A stretch of 31,079 bases of DNA, from IMG/VR virus record IMGVR_UViG_3300028925_006759, positions 1-31,079 of that record. One strand, written 5' to 3'. The notes beneath the pieces were generated by a model, which did not search any database, had not been told where the DNA came from, and saw only the letters and a list, made by a program, of their open reading frames with translations. Within the stretch, counting starts at the first letter, position 1, and every line of letters starts with the position of its first letter. The DNA is from a virus. Of this stretch, positions 1 through 6,402 are shown piece after piece. A program made the translations under genes and the position numbers.

Positions 1-1293
1 GATACCTATTAATTGCGTACTATCGTCTGCTCTTTGTATGTCTGTTTTCCACGTGTTGGTCAGATTTTCCCAATACCACCGTTTGTCTCCAGTGTCGGAG
101 CTTCCATCTCCAGAAGATAGAATGGATATGCCGCCCGTGTCTATGTAGCTATCCGTGTATTTAGCTATCCCACTGAGGGAGGCCAACTCTAGGTTTTTGT
201 CATCTATTGTTACGGTGCTACTATTTATATAGGTTAGGTCACCTCTTACGTCCAAGTCTCCCTTAACCGTTAGGTCGGTATCTATAGTGGCGTCTCCACC
301 AACATGAAGAGTGGACTCTGGCTTCGCAATACCTACGCCAAGTCGATTTAATCCACTGCTCCACACGAACTTAGAATCCCAACCTAAAACACCCGAAGTA
401 TGATAGAAAGCCACGCCGCTATAGGCAGAGGGCGGTTCTGGAACTTCGTAGGTGGTAACATAGAAGGCAGAGAGATCGGGCATATCAGTTGTATGCAGGG
501 CTCTGAACGATGGGAATCCGGGCTCACAGCCTCCAACGCAGTCATCAGCCGGACTGGCAAACACCTGACCAGCAGTTTGTGATACTAATAAAAGATACTC
601 ATCAACCGTCCCGGATGTTGCCAGAAGCCCGGTGACATTAGTTATAGTGGTGGGATAGTCGTCTAGTTGGGTTCTTAAGAATGGTTCCGTTTGTCTGGTT
701 GCATAACTAACACCAGAAAATACTACGCCGGACACATCTACTCTAAGACCAGAGGCGGTAACTAAAGAATAGCTTTTATCTCCGCCAACATGAATCGCAG
801 ACTCTGGAGAGTCAGTGTGAACACCAAGTCTCTTATTGACCCTATCCCAAATTCCACTAGAATCATAGTTTAGAGTGTTGTCAGCCTCCCAAAATGCTAA
901 ACCGCTTGATGCGGCCTGTGTGTATTTTGGGTCAACCCCAACAGCAGTGTAAACTGACTGGGCTGCTGGATATGTAACATAAACTTCCTTTGTTCCTGCT
1001 ACCCAAGGCACCTTAGCATTACCAGTCGAGCTGCTAGTGAATGGGTATCTTCGTATTTCATCTGTAGATATTGCGGGATCGCTTAAAGCATTAAGGTAGT
1101 GTCCAGAGCCAACTTCATAATTCACACCATCTGTAATAGCATAATATACTAATCCACTATGGGCGTACACACCAGAAAAAGCTGAAAAGCCAGCGGCAGA
1201 ACCTTCAAGCGACATGTTTCCAGTGCCCTCGGTATAACTTAGCTCTTTTACTCTATCTGATAACTGAACGATATTGTCTAATGGATCAGGCAT
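1..1293 (-). CDS. Tail fibre protein, partial (C-terminus beyond left edge)
   Basis: An open frame of 431 codons runs from an ATG at 1293 to the window edge with no stop, so the C-terminus is missing. A GGGGTAG sequence sits just upstream of the ATG as a likely ribosome-binding site. The N-terminus carries a DRVKE motif (about residues 13-17) followed by a Gly/Ser-rich beta domain with YYAI and YEVG. The same layout opens the 1908-aa fibre at 6402-12128, so this is probably a shared virion-attachment domain. Two copies of an RLGV...PES...HVGGD unit occur at about residues 150-175 and 305-330; this resembles the LGxG...P...LHVxG motif common in phage fibres. The role is presumed to be a distal tail fibre or tailspike subunit. 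It is the last minus-strand gene visible, 33 bases downstream of the 322-aa fibre gene. The exact receptor role cannot be read from the sequence. Confidence 0.85.
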   Translation of the reverse strand, partial: MPDPLDNIVQLSDRVKELSYTEGTGNMSLEGSAAGFSAFSGVYAHSGLVYYAITDGVNYEVGSGHYLNALSDPAISTDEIRRYPFTSSSTGNAKVPWVAGTKEVYVTYPAAQSVYTAVGVDPKYTQAASSGLAFWEADNTLNYDSSGIWDRVNKRLGVHTDSPESAIHVGGDKSYSLVTASGLRVDVSGVVFSGVSYATRQTEPFLRTQLDDYPTTITNVTGLLATSGTVDEYLLLVSQTAGQVFASPADDCVGGCEPGFPSFRALHTTDMPDLSAFYVTTYEVPEPPSAYSGVAFYHTSGVLGWDSKFVWSSGLNRLGVGIAKPESTLHVGGDATIDTDLTVKGDLDVRGDLTYINSSTVTIDDKNLELASLSGIAKYTDSYIDTGGISILSSGDGSSDTGDKRWYWENLTNTWKTDIQRADDSTQLIGI

Positions 1294-1326
1294 CTATACT
1301 ACCCCTAGTTAGTGTGTTGTTGAATT

Positions 1327-2295
1327 CTAGCCATAAACTGGGCTTGGTGTCTCTGGAGAACTCTCTGGGAGAACTCCTGACGCTCGACCGTAAACAACCA
1401 AGTCACATATTTCCGATTCAAGATATTCGCCATCATCGCCCTTGATGTAAAACGTGCATGTTCTTGGGCTACTAGCAGAAAGCTCATCTCCAGTTCTGTG
1501 AACAAGACCAACGTAAACCTGACTAAAGTCAGATCCCGCTGTGATACTTCCTCCCGTATGTCTACCCATAGCGTGACCTATGGCCACATAGTTATTATTG
1601 TCAAAGATTCCAGAAGCAAATGTTACCTTAAACTTGCCAATGGATTCTCTTTCTAGCTTAGTAACATTGAAAGACTCATTAACGGTAGGCGTCCACTCTG
1701 AGCCAGCAACCGCGTTTCCACTACTGCTAAAGTTAAGCCACGCCTTGGCAACGCTTTTGGCCGACCTAATTGAGCCGGAGTCAGACTCAAACATGAGTTG
1801 TCCAGAACCCATAACGTGGAGGTCTTCTCTATTCTCATTGATAAATACGAACCTAGCTCCTCGGGCTGTATCACCAGAAGCTCCAATCAGGTTGTCAGCC
1901 ATTCGAAGGCTGCCGGTCATGGCTCTAGAGCCATCAATAGATAAGTATTGCGTGTGAGCATCATTGCTGGAATTTCTTCCTGCTAAATGATCATGTTGAA
2001 TATTCTGCGGGCCCGGATATGGGGTGTATTGTATGCCGCCCCCATTAACAAAGTTTATTCCAGACTCAGGGATTAACATCCCTCCGGTATTAGCCGTTGC
2101 GTTTCTTTTAGCTCTCACGTCATTAACAAAAGCCCAAGAGGTGTCAAAGTCACCACTTGAAACAATTAAGTTAATAGACTCGACAATGTCTTCTAGATTG
2201 TGTCGTAAGTCCTGCGCAGAGATTAGTCCAGCGTTGTTATCTGCTAGCTCGCTAGCAATCGTAGATAGCAAATCGCCTGTGTTTTTCACTGTCAT
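1327..2295 (-). CDS. Tail fibre / receptor-binding-like protein (322 aa)
   Basis: The start is ATG 2295, supported by an AAGGAGA site about 9 bases upstream. The first 45 residues align without gaps to the N-terminus of the 1552-aa fibre: both read LIS..D.RHNL.DIV.S, with about 18 identical positions by my count. That suggests a common attachment domain. Residues 101-138 contain the HDHLAGR...DAHTQYL...GSRAMTGSLRM pattern, a motif widely seen in phage tail fibres (DHxQYL followed by GxRxMTGxL). The remainder is beta-rich and ends in a compact C-terminal domain with paired cysteines near residues 278 and 296. The short length compared with the two giant fibres fits an accessory or terminal fibre. 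The virion role is well supported; the exact position in the tail is inference. Confidence 0.8.
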   Translation of the reverse strand: MTVKNTGDLLSTIASELADNNAGLISAQDLRHNLEDIVESINLIVSSGDFDTSWAFVNDVRAKRNATANTGGMLIPESGINFVNGGGIQYTPYPGPQNIQHDHLAGRNSSNDAHTQYLSIDGSRAMTGSLRMADNLIGASGDTARGARFVFINENREDLHVMGSGQLMFESDSGSIRSAKSVAKAWLNFSSSGNAVAGSEWTPTVNESFNVTKLERESIGKFKVTFASGIFDNNNYVAIGHAMGRHTGGSITAGSDFSQVYVGLVHRTGDELSASSPRTCTFYIKGDDGEYLESEICDLVVYGRASGVLPESSPETPSPVYG

Positions 2296-2308
2296 CTAAC
2301 AATTCTCC

Positions 2309-2830
2309 TTAGTATAAATATCCACCAGACCTATTATCCCGATTAGACCCGTGTCTAGACACGTAGTCGCTGCCGGGACTGTATGGCCCAAGTATTGATT
2401 TGCCTGCTATGCTGTTGCCAGCTCGATAGTTAAGTAATGTTTGTTCATATTTTTCACACAAATCTTTATGCAACACAACTAATGTAGATGTTACGCCTCG
2501 CAAGTCGATTGCGGATGGGCCGTCTTTAATTGATATCGCGTTTCCAGATTCACTTCTTATTTCACTGCCTACTATAAGACAGGCGGCCTTTAAGCACACT
2601 AAGTTTATAAAGGCGTCGTCTCTAGTAGCTGTATCAGTAGGGTCGGGAGAAAGAACACAGCTCTCTACGTTTATAGTATAAGTATTGCCCAAGTCCACCT
2701 CTAGGTTAACCAGTTGAGCAGATACCACTAAGGTTGTTTCAATCCTGTGGTCATTATAAGTATATTTTGACGAATCTATATCGTTGATGATATATCTAAG
2801 TATAGTTGACATTTGACCCTGCCAAGACAT
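2309..2830 (-). CDS. Conserved virion-associated protein, possible head-tail connector
   Basis: A 173-aa protein starting at ATG 2830 behind AGGGGTAGG. It is mixed alpha/beta, starting with an amphipathic stretch (ILRYIINDIDSSKYTY) and a segment rich in Val and Leu that reads like paired beta strands. A central helix with two cysteines (LVCLKAACLI) is followed by a long helix ending in AGNSIAGKSILG and a polar, Gly/Asn/Arg-rich tail. I recognise the overall pattern (N-terminal ND.D...Y.D.R.E, central SPDPTD, then a KAAC helix) as a type of small phage structural protein found beside fibre and neck genes, but I cannot name its function firmly. Head-tail connector or tail completion protein is the best guess. 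It lies between small beta-rich proteins and a fibre gene. Confidence 0.6.
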   Translation of the reverse strand: MSWQGQMSTILRYIINDIDSSKYTYNDHRIETTLVVSAQLVNLEVDLGNTYTINVESCVLSPDPTDTATRDDAFINLVCLKAACLIVGSEIRSESGNAISIKDGPSAIDLRGVTSTLVVLHKDLCEKYEQTLLNYRAGNSIAGKSILGPYSPGSDYVSRHGSNRDNRSGGYLY

Positions 2831-2840
2831 AGCCTACCCC

Positions 2841-3152
2841 TTACAGGTTACAGTGAACCTTGAAAGTATGAATATCTGTGTAATATGTTCCGCTAGTCAG
2901 GGTTACTTTGCCCTGTAGCTTATAGTTGCCTATTTCGTCTAAGTCTCCAGCGATTGAATCATAATACATAACCCCCGAAGTGGAGCTACCATCACCAATT
3001 TTGGAGCCTGTTCTATTAACTACTACGTCGCTAGGCTTTCTAAAGTTAATCTGAAGAGCTGATGCGCTATTCAAATCAACGGTACTCGCCCCGTCTTTGA
3101 CGGTAACTAAAAACCGTGTGCCAATATCGTTTACGTGTATTTCACTAGCCAT
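2841..3152 (-). CDS. Small beta-rich virion protein (103 aa)
   Basis: A 103-aa protein with an alternating hydrophobic pattern and the phrases ALQINFRKPSDVVVNRTG, YDSIAGDLDEIGNYKLQG and YYTDIHTFKVHC. These look like the edge strands of an Ig-like or BppU-N-terminal-like beta sandwich, as in small baseplate or fibre-adaptor proteins. There is no clear Shine-Dalgarno sequence before ATG 3152. The stop of the 22-aa reading frame lies one base upstream (TAAAATG), which suggests translational coupling. The assignment to the virion rests on location among fibre genes and on composition, not on a diagnostic motif. Confidence 0.6.
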   Translation of the reverse strand: MASEIHVNDIGTRFLVTVKDGASTVDLNSASALQINFRKPSDVVVNRTGSKIGDGSSTSGVMYYDSIAGDLDEIGNYKLQGKVTLTSGTYYTDIHTFKVHCNL

Positions 3153-3153
3153 T

Positions 3154-3222
3154 TTATCTTTTTAACGTAACCTCATATTTCTGTGTGATCGAGGCGGTAA
3201 TGTTTAGTACTACGTTAGCCAT
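3154..3222 (-). CDS. Possible 22-aa mini-gene
   Basis: A 23-codon frame (protein begins MANVVLNITASI and ends VTLKR) fills the gap between two genes. Its ATG overlaps the TAA of the 69-aa gene as TAATG, the same junction used at several real gene boundaries in this window, and its TAA sits one base before the next ATG. It may be a true micro-gene, a ribosome relay that keeps translation coupled, or the remnant of a longer gene. The short beta-strand-like sequence gives no function. Confidence 0.4.
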   Translation of the reverse strand: MANVVLNITASITQKYEVTLKR

Positions 3223-3431
3223 TATGCCTTTACGTCCTTAATCAAATGTAGCGTCTGTGTTTCTTGTTGTTGTATCTGGGCGGATGTGCTGAGGTTAATT
3301 CCAACGTTTCCGGTTTTTGGTAAGCTTTGCTGTATATAAAATGTAAAGTTAAATTGTTCACCATTATACGATGGGGCGACCAGTAAAAAAAAACTGAATC
3401 CCGATTCCCCAAAGCTATGAGTGCCAAACAT
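3222..3431 (-). CDS. Small hypothetical protein (69 aa)
   Basis: A 69-aa frame starts one base after the stop of the upstream 112-aa gene and ends in a TAATG junction, so it fits the local packing exactly. The N-terminus (MFGTHSFGESGFS) resembles the start of short phage virion-associated proteins, and the C-terminal half is polar and Gln-rich. A run of nine T on this strand (plus-strand A run at about 3385-3394) lies inside the codons for FSFFLL. That makes this gene vulnerable to slippage or a sequencing length error, and a competing frame opens across the same run. Function unknown. Confidence 0.5.
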   Translation of the reverse strand: MFGTHSFGESGFSFFLLVAPSYNGEQFNFTFYIQQSLPKTGNVGINLSTSAQIQQQETQTLHLIKDVKA

Positions 3432-3432
3432 G

Positions 3433-3771
3433 CTACGGAGCCGGATCAGTAATTACAACAGAAGCATCTAAAGCTGCTGCGGCAGCCATTTTGGCCTTAT
3501 TTACTTCGTATGCAGTTACATGTTCTGCTAAAAATTCCCTGACCTTACGGTGCGTAAAATCTCCCTGAGTCTCTGGGTTTGACATCGTTTGTGGTAGTTC
3601 TACACCGTCTTCGTCAACAACCGGCGTTACGACGTTTCCATCTTCATCATACGTTTGTGCGGCCTCATAAAGCGGATTGCTAACTTCAGACGGCCAGCTA
3701 TAGTTACTACAGATTGCGTCAAATACTCTTTGAACGTCTGCATCTGATATTTCCAACTGGAAAATAGCCAT
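3433..3771 (-). CDS. Hypothetical phage protein, start of the left tail operon (112 aa)
   Basis: The longest frame begins at 3789, but the better start is the internal ATG at 3771 because AGGAGA lies 6 bases before it; the extra codons of the longer form are that ribosome-binding site. The protein is acidic with two helical parts: an N-terminal segment (LEISDADVQRVFDAICSNY) and a C-terminal helix (HRKVREFLAEHVTAYEVNKAKM followed by an Ala run). The middle is Asp/Glu/Val-rich (DEDGNVV..VVDEDGVELPQT). Similar short helical proteins are common in phage structural regions, but I do not recognise a function. It is the first gene after a GTGTATA-type promoter candidate and heads the run of small virion genes to its left. 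Confidence 0.65.
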   Translation of the reverse strand: MAIFQLEISDADVQRVFDAICSNYSWPSEVSNPLYEAAQTYDEDGNVVTPVVDEDGVELPQTMSNPETQGDFTHRKVREFLAEHVTAYEVNKAKMAAAAALDASVVITDPAP

Positions 3772-3804
3772 TTCTTCTCTCCTATGCAAAATAAAAAGGT
3801 GTCT

Positions 3805-3822
3805 CTATAGTAAATATACACT
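3805..3822 (-). promoter_or_regulatory. Candidate phage late promoter A
   Basis: On the minus strand the sequence reads AGTGTATATTTACTATAG. The GTGTATA core is shared with four other intergenic sites and starts 50 bases before the ATG at 3771. There is no TTGACA-like box at the expected distance. It sits in the only sizeable gap (72 bases) between the sulfotransferase gene and the next gene. Its continuation after GTGTATA (TTTACTATAG) diverges most from the other sites. Confidence 0.5.
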
Positions 3823-3843
3823 AAAAATTTAGGACTCGTTGAC

Positions 3844-4434
3844 TTATATTTTCTCGATTATATCGTATCCAAATGTTTTACAGTCTGATTCTGCCCATGT
3901 TTCATTAATATGGAGCAACAGCTTTTGATCGTAGTACCACTCTCCAAGTGCAATCGGGTCGTGATATCTATCAGGAAGGGTTATGTTCTCTCCCACCACT
4001 GCTGAAAGTTCATCTTCTAGGTTTTCGTATCTAATTAAGTGAAAATCTTTTAGAGCTGCGGCTGCTACAAAATCTGAGATAGTCTTGTTATACATCCAAT
4101 TTAGGCTTTCTCTACTATAAGCAAACTCTTCCCAGCATAAGTACCGTTTGGCAAACCCCTTTTCTTGAGCCCACTCGTAATGTAAAAACAGTCCAACTAG
4201 CCTAGTATAAGGATTTCTACAGATAATATATGTTTTAAACTCTTGCTCGTCTACAGTGGCTATTCTTCCCCATGCGTCATGTATTTTTGCGGAGTGATGG
4301 TTAACACTGTCTTTGATGAATGGATCTTCCCCCAAAACCCAGAACCCTCTCTCTCCAAGCCCATAGTGTATATTTCTACTTGCCGTATGAGGAGGTGTTA
4401 TTATGGCTACGTGTTTCTCTGGAAGGAATATCAT
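3844..4434 (-). CDS. Sulfotransferase-family protein
   Basis: A 196-aa protein with the two PAPS-binding signatures of cytosolic-type sulfotransferases. The first is PPHTASRN at residues 14-21, corresponding to the 5'-phosphosulfate loop. The second is YIICRNPYTRLVG at about residues 69-81, the 3'-phosphate-binding strand with Arg73. The C-terminus ends in a W....C.TFGYD pattern typical of this family. The expected reaction is transfer of sulfate from PAPS to a hydroxyl on a sugar or other small acceptor. Its ATG overlaps the stop of the methyltransferase gene as ATGA, so it is the last gene of a coupled three-gene cassette. Length is at the short end for the family. The acceptor is unknown; a surface or fibre glycan is a reasonable but unproven guess. 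Confidence 0.8.
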   Translation of the reverse strand: MIFLPEKHVAIITPPHTASRNIHYGLGERGFWVLGEDPFIKDSVNHHSAKIHDAWGRIATVDEQEFKTYIICRNPYTRLVGLFLHYEWAQEKGFAKRYLCWEEFAYSRESLNWMYNKTISDFVAAAALKDFHLIRYENLEDELSAVVGENITLPDRYHDPIALGEWYYDQKLLLHINETWAESDCKTFGYDIIEKI

Positions 4435-4991
4435 AATATCTTCGTTAGGTAGCTAGGCCATACTTCGTTTGTAATCGCTTCCATCGCTATATCCCCATTT
4501 TGTATGCGTTCATTAACTGCCCTTATTATCGATGTGCCCCACACTCTGGGGTTTGTCATATAGTCGTGACCCATGATGTATCCACCTTTTTTGACCTTTT
4601 TTACCGCTAAGTCTAATTCACGACTGACCACTTGGTAGTGATGATTAGCGTCTATATAAACCCAGTCTAAGCAATTGTCCGCAAGGGAGGACAAGAAGGA
4701 CGTTGTTGGCTGTTTACGTAGGACAACCCTTCCTTTAGATACCTCATCTTTAAATATGTCGGCTATAGAATCATAATGGTCACCATACCATAAGTTAGGT
4801 TCATCATGAGGAGGTCTTATATTAGTAGCTTCTTCCCAGCTGTCTACTAAAAATAACACTGAAGGCTTTGTTCTAAATAATAACTGAACAGCGTTGCCAC
4901 CTCTGCAAACCCCCAGTTCTGCTCCAACTCCACCTTGAGGTATTATATCATACATTAACTCTCTAGTGTCAATACTTTTAATTAAATCCAT
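4431..4991 (-). CDS. Class I SAM-dependent methyltransferase
   Basis: A 186-aa Rossmann-fold methyltransferase of the Methyltransf_24 kind. Motif I is GAELGVCRGG at residues 23-32; an acidic residue after the second strand (VDSW, Asp50) would bind the ribose. DWVYIDANHHY at residues 109-119 and GGYIMGHDY at 137-144 match the later strands, where the D..H and HD residues are typical of this family. A longer frame starts at 5018, but ATG 4991 makes a TAATG junction with the upstream gene and gives a compact domain, so I chose it. Methylation of a sugar or other small molecule is typical of such proteins next to glycan genes; the substrate is unknown. It is coupled to the sulfotransferase downstream by an ATGA overlap. 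Confidence 0.85.
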   Translation of the reverse strand: MDLIKSIDTRELMYDIIPQGGVGAELGVCRGGNAVQLLFRTKPSVLFLVDSWEEATNIRPPHDEPNLWYGDHYDSIADIFKDEVSKGRVVLRKQPTTSFLSSLADNCLDWVYIDANHHYQVVSRELDLAVKKVKKGGYIMGHDYMTNPRVWGTSIIRAVNERIQNGDIAMEAITNEVWPSYLTKIL

Positions 4992-6016
4992 TATCCAAAC
5001 CTGCCTTCGTCTGGGCATATAACAAGCCTGTGAACTTGGCCTCTCATTAACGCGGCCTCCGCTGGCTCACTCTCAACAAAAAAAGAAGCTCCTGACTCTG
5101 TAAACATCTTGGATTTGAAGTTGGCAGCCTCGATTATATGGTTGCTATCTCTAATTTCTGCCTTCTCCGTGGGGAACATCTTTAGAAAGCCATATTTTAT
5201 TCCATGTGTTTCTAGCCAAGCTTCTGTTATGCTTCTATACTTTTCAAGCCTAGCTGTTACTATTCCCTTACACGTGTAGGTTCTTGGTGTTCTGTGATAA
5301 AAAGGCTTTACGTTGGTTATGTATTCTACGTACTTTTCTTCGTCAATACAAGCTTCGTATGGAACATTTGGTGATAATATACCATCAAAATCTAGTAAAC
5401 AATCTTCAATGTAGGAGCTATTAAAAAAATTCCACTCTAAGAGATGGGGTGGCTCTAGCTCTTTTCCAAAAACGTCTACGACATGTAGGCTTGCTGGGTG
5501 AACGTACAGGCTTCCATAAATAACCGAATCGCTTCCAATTAATTCTTTTGCCCTCTGCATCGCAACTCCGCCATAGACGGTGTCGTCTAAAACTAATATC
5601 TTTCCCTCTACTTCTTTGTGGTCTTCCATTCTTTTTCCACCAAAGGGGGAGATAGCAGAAGACAAACTAAAATTGCCGTATTCATCAAATGTATAAAGGG
5701 GAATATTTAGCCATAGAGCACAGATACTAGCTGGCAATAGTCCTGATCTGGGTATTCCAGCTATCCCCTGTAAGTTAAGCTCTCCCAGCTTAGGGAGAAG
5801 ATACTTTTTGCAGTCTTCAATTAAGTCACTGACTGTTATGAATTTACCATTGACTATAAAGTTTTTTCTATCGTGCTTCTTATCGCAGTCTATTTTGTAT
5901 TTCGCTCTTTCTTCTGGGGTGGCTTCTTGGCACCACTGCCAGTTGGGCGGACTGTATGTCATCTCCTGCCTAAAGAGGTCGCAGAATCCCGGCTGTACAC
6001 ATTTACACTTTTCCAT
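4991..6016 (-). CDS. Phosphoribosyltransferase-HAD hydrolase fusion protein
   Basis: A 341-aa two-domain protein. Residues 1-30 form a Cys-rich N-terminus (CKCVQPGFCDLF....C) that could bind a metal. Residues about 55-190 are a type I phosphoribosyltransferase: GIAGIPRSGLLPAS (85-97) is a pyrophosphate-loop-like region and ILVLDDTVYGGVAM (140-153), with Asp144 and Asp145, is the PRPP-binding loop. Residues about 205-335 are HAD-like: CLLDFDGILSP with Asp209 and Asp211 is motif I, GIVTAR (251-256) is motif II, and FVESEPAEA (313-321) matches the acidic late motif. The fusion would join PRPP chemistry to a phosphatase or phosphosugar step. It leads a three-gene cassette, and SD-like AGGA lies 6 bases before ATG 6016. 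The true substrate cannot be inferred. Lacking the usual Thr in the PRPP loop (VYGG instead of VxTG) is a point to note. Confidence 0.8.
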   Translation of the reverse strand: MEKCKCVQPGFCDLFRQEMTYSPPNWQWCQEATPEERAKYKIDCDKKHDRKNFIVNGKFITVSDLIEDCKKYLLPKLGELNLQGIAGIPRSGLLPASICALWLNIPLYTFDEYGNFSLSSAISPFGGKRMEDHKEVEGKILVLDDTVYGGVAMQRAKELIGSDSVIYGSLYVHPASLHVVDVFGKELEPPHLLEWNFFNSSYIEDCLLDFDGILSPNVPYEACIDEEKYVEYITNVKPFYHRTPRTYTCKGIVTARLEKYRSITEAWLETHGIKYGFLKMFPTEKAEIRDSNHIIEAANFKSKMFTESGASFFVESEPAEAALMRGQVHRLVICPDEGRFG

Positions 6017-6036
6017 GCTTTTCCTAAATCCTTAAC

Positions 6037-6402
6037 TTAATCCACGAACATTAAAAACGCTGACCCCAAATCTCTATAGAAAGTATGAGGAGCTTTGTTT
6101 GGAGATCCTGAACTACCCGTGCCGGAAGGGAGGTCGCACGGGGAGTCGTCTCCAGCCGAGGCTGTATCTGATATATATTTTATAGTGAGGGTGTCGGCAT
6201 CAGTTATTCCAGTAACCTGATAGGTATACGTGGATACTATATCGCCACCCGCATCTCCTGCCTCTCTTTTTAGTGCAGTAACCCAGTCTCCAACCTGAAC
6301 GGTGGCTATAGAAGCCCCATAATTTGCCGTATAAGAGGGGCCAGAACCAGCACAACTACTTAAAGCAATATTACTTAATACTGTTATTGTATTCCTTGCC
6401 AT
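6037..6402 (-). CDS. Small beta-rich virion protein (121 aa)
   Basis: A 121-aa Gly/Ser/Thr-rich protein whose ATG overlaps the stop of the 1908-aa fibre as TAATG, so it is translated straight after it. The sequence has the look of a small all-beta module: ASIATVQVGDWVTALKR, then TYTYQVTGITDADTLTIKY, a hairpin typical of bacteriophage decoration or fibre-associated proteins. The C-terminus (HTFYRDLGSAFLMFVD) is hydrophobic and may pack on a partner. No catalytic motif is visible. A fibre-cap or fibre-accessory role is inferred from the coupling alone. Confidence 0.6.
   Translation of the reverse strand: MARNTITVLSNIALSSCAGSGPSYTANYGASIATVQVGDWVTALKREAGDAGGDIVSTYTYQVTGITDADTLTIKYISDTASAGDDSPCDLPSGTGSSGSPNKAPHTFYRDLGSAFLMFVD

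Noticed and set aside
4366-4372. GTGTATA on the plus strand inside the sulfotransferase gene
   Set aside because: It points rightward into antisense and no gene follows; taken as a chance match.
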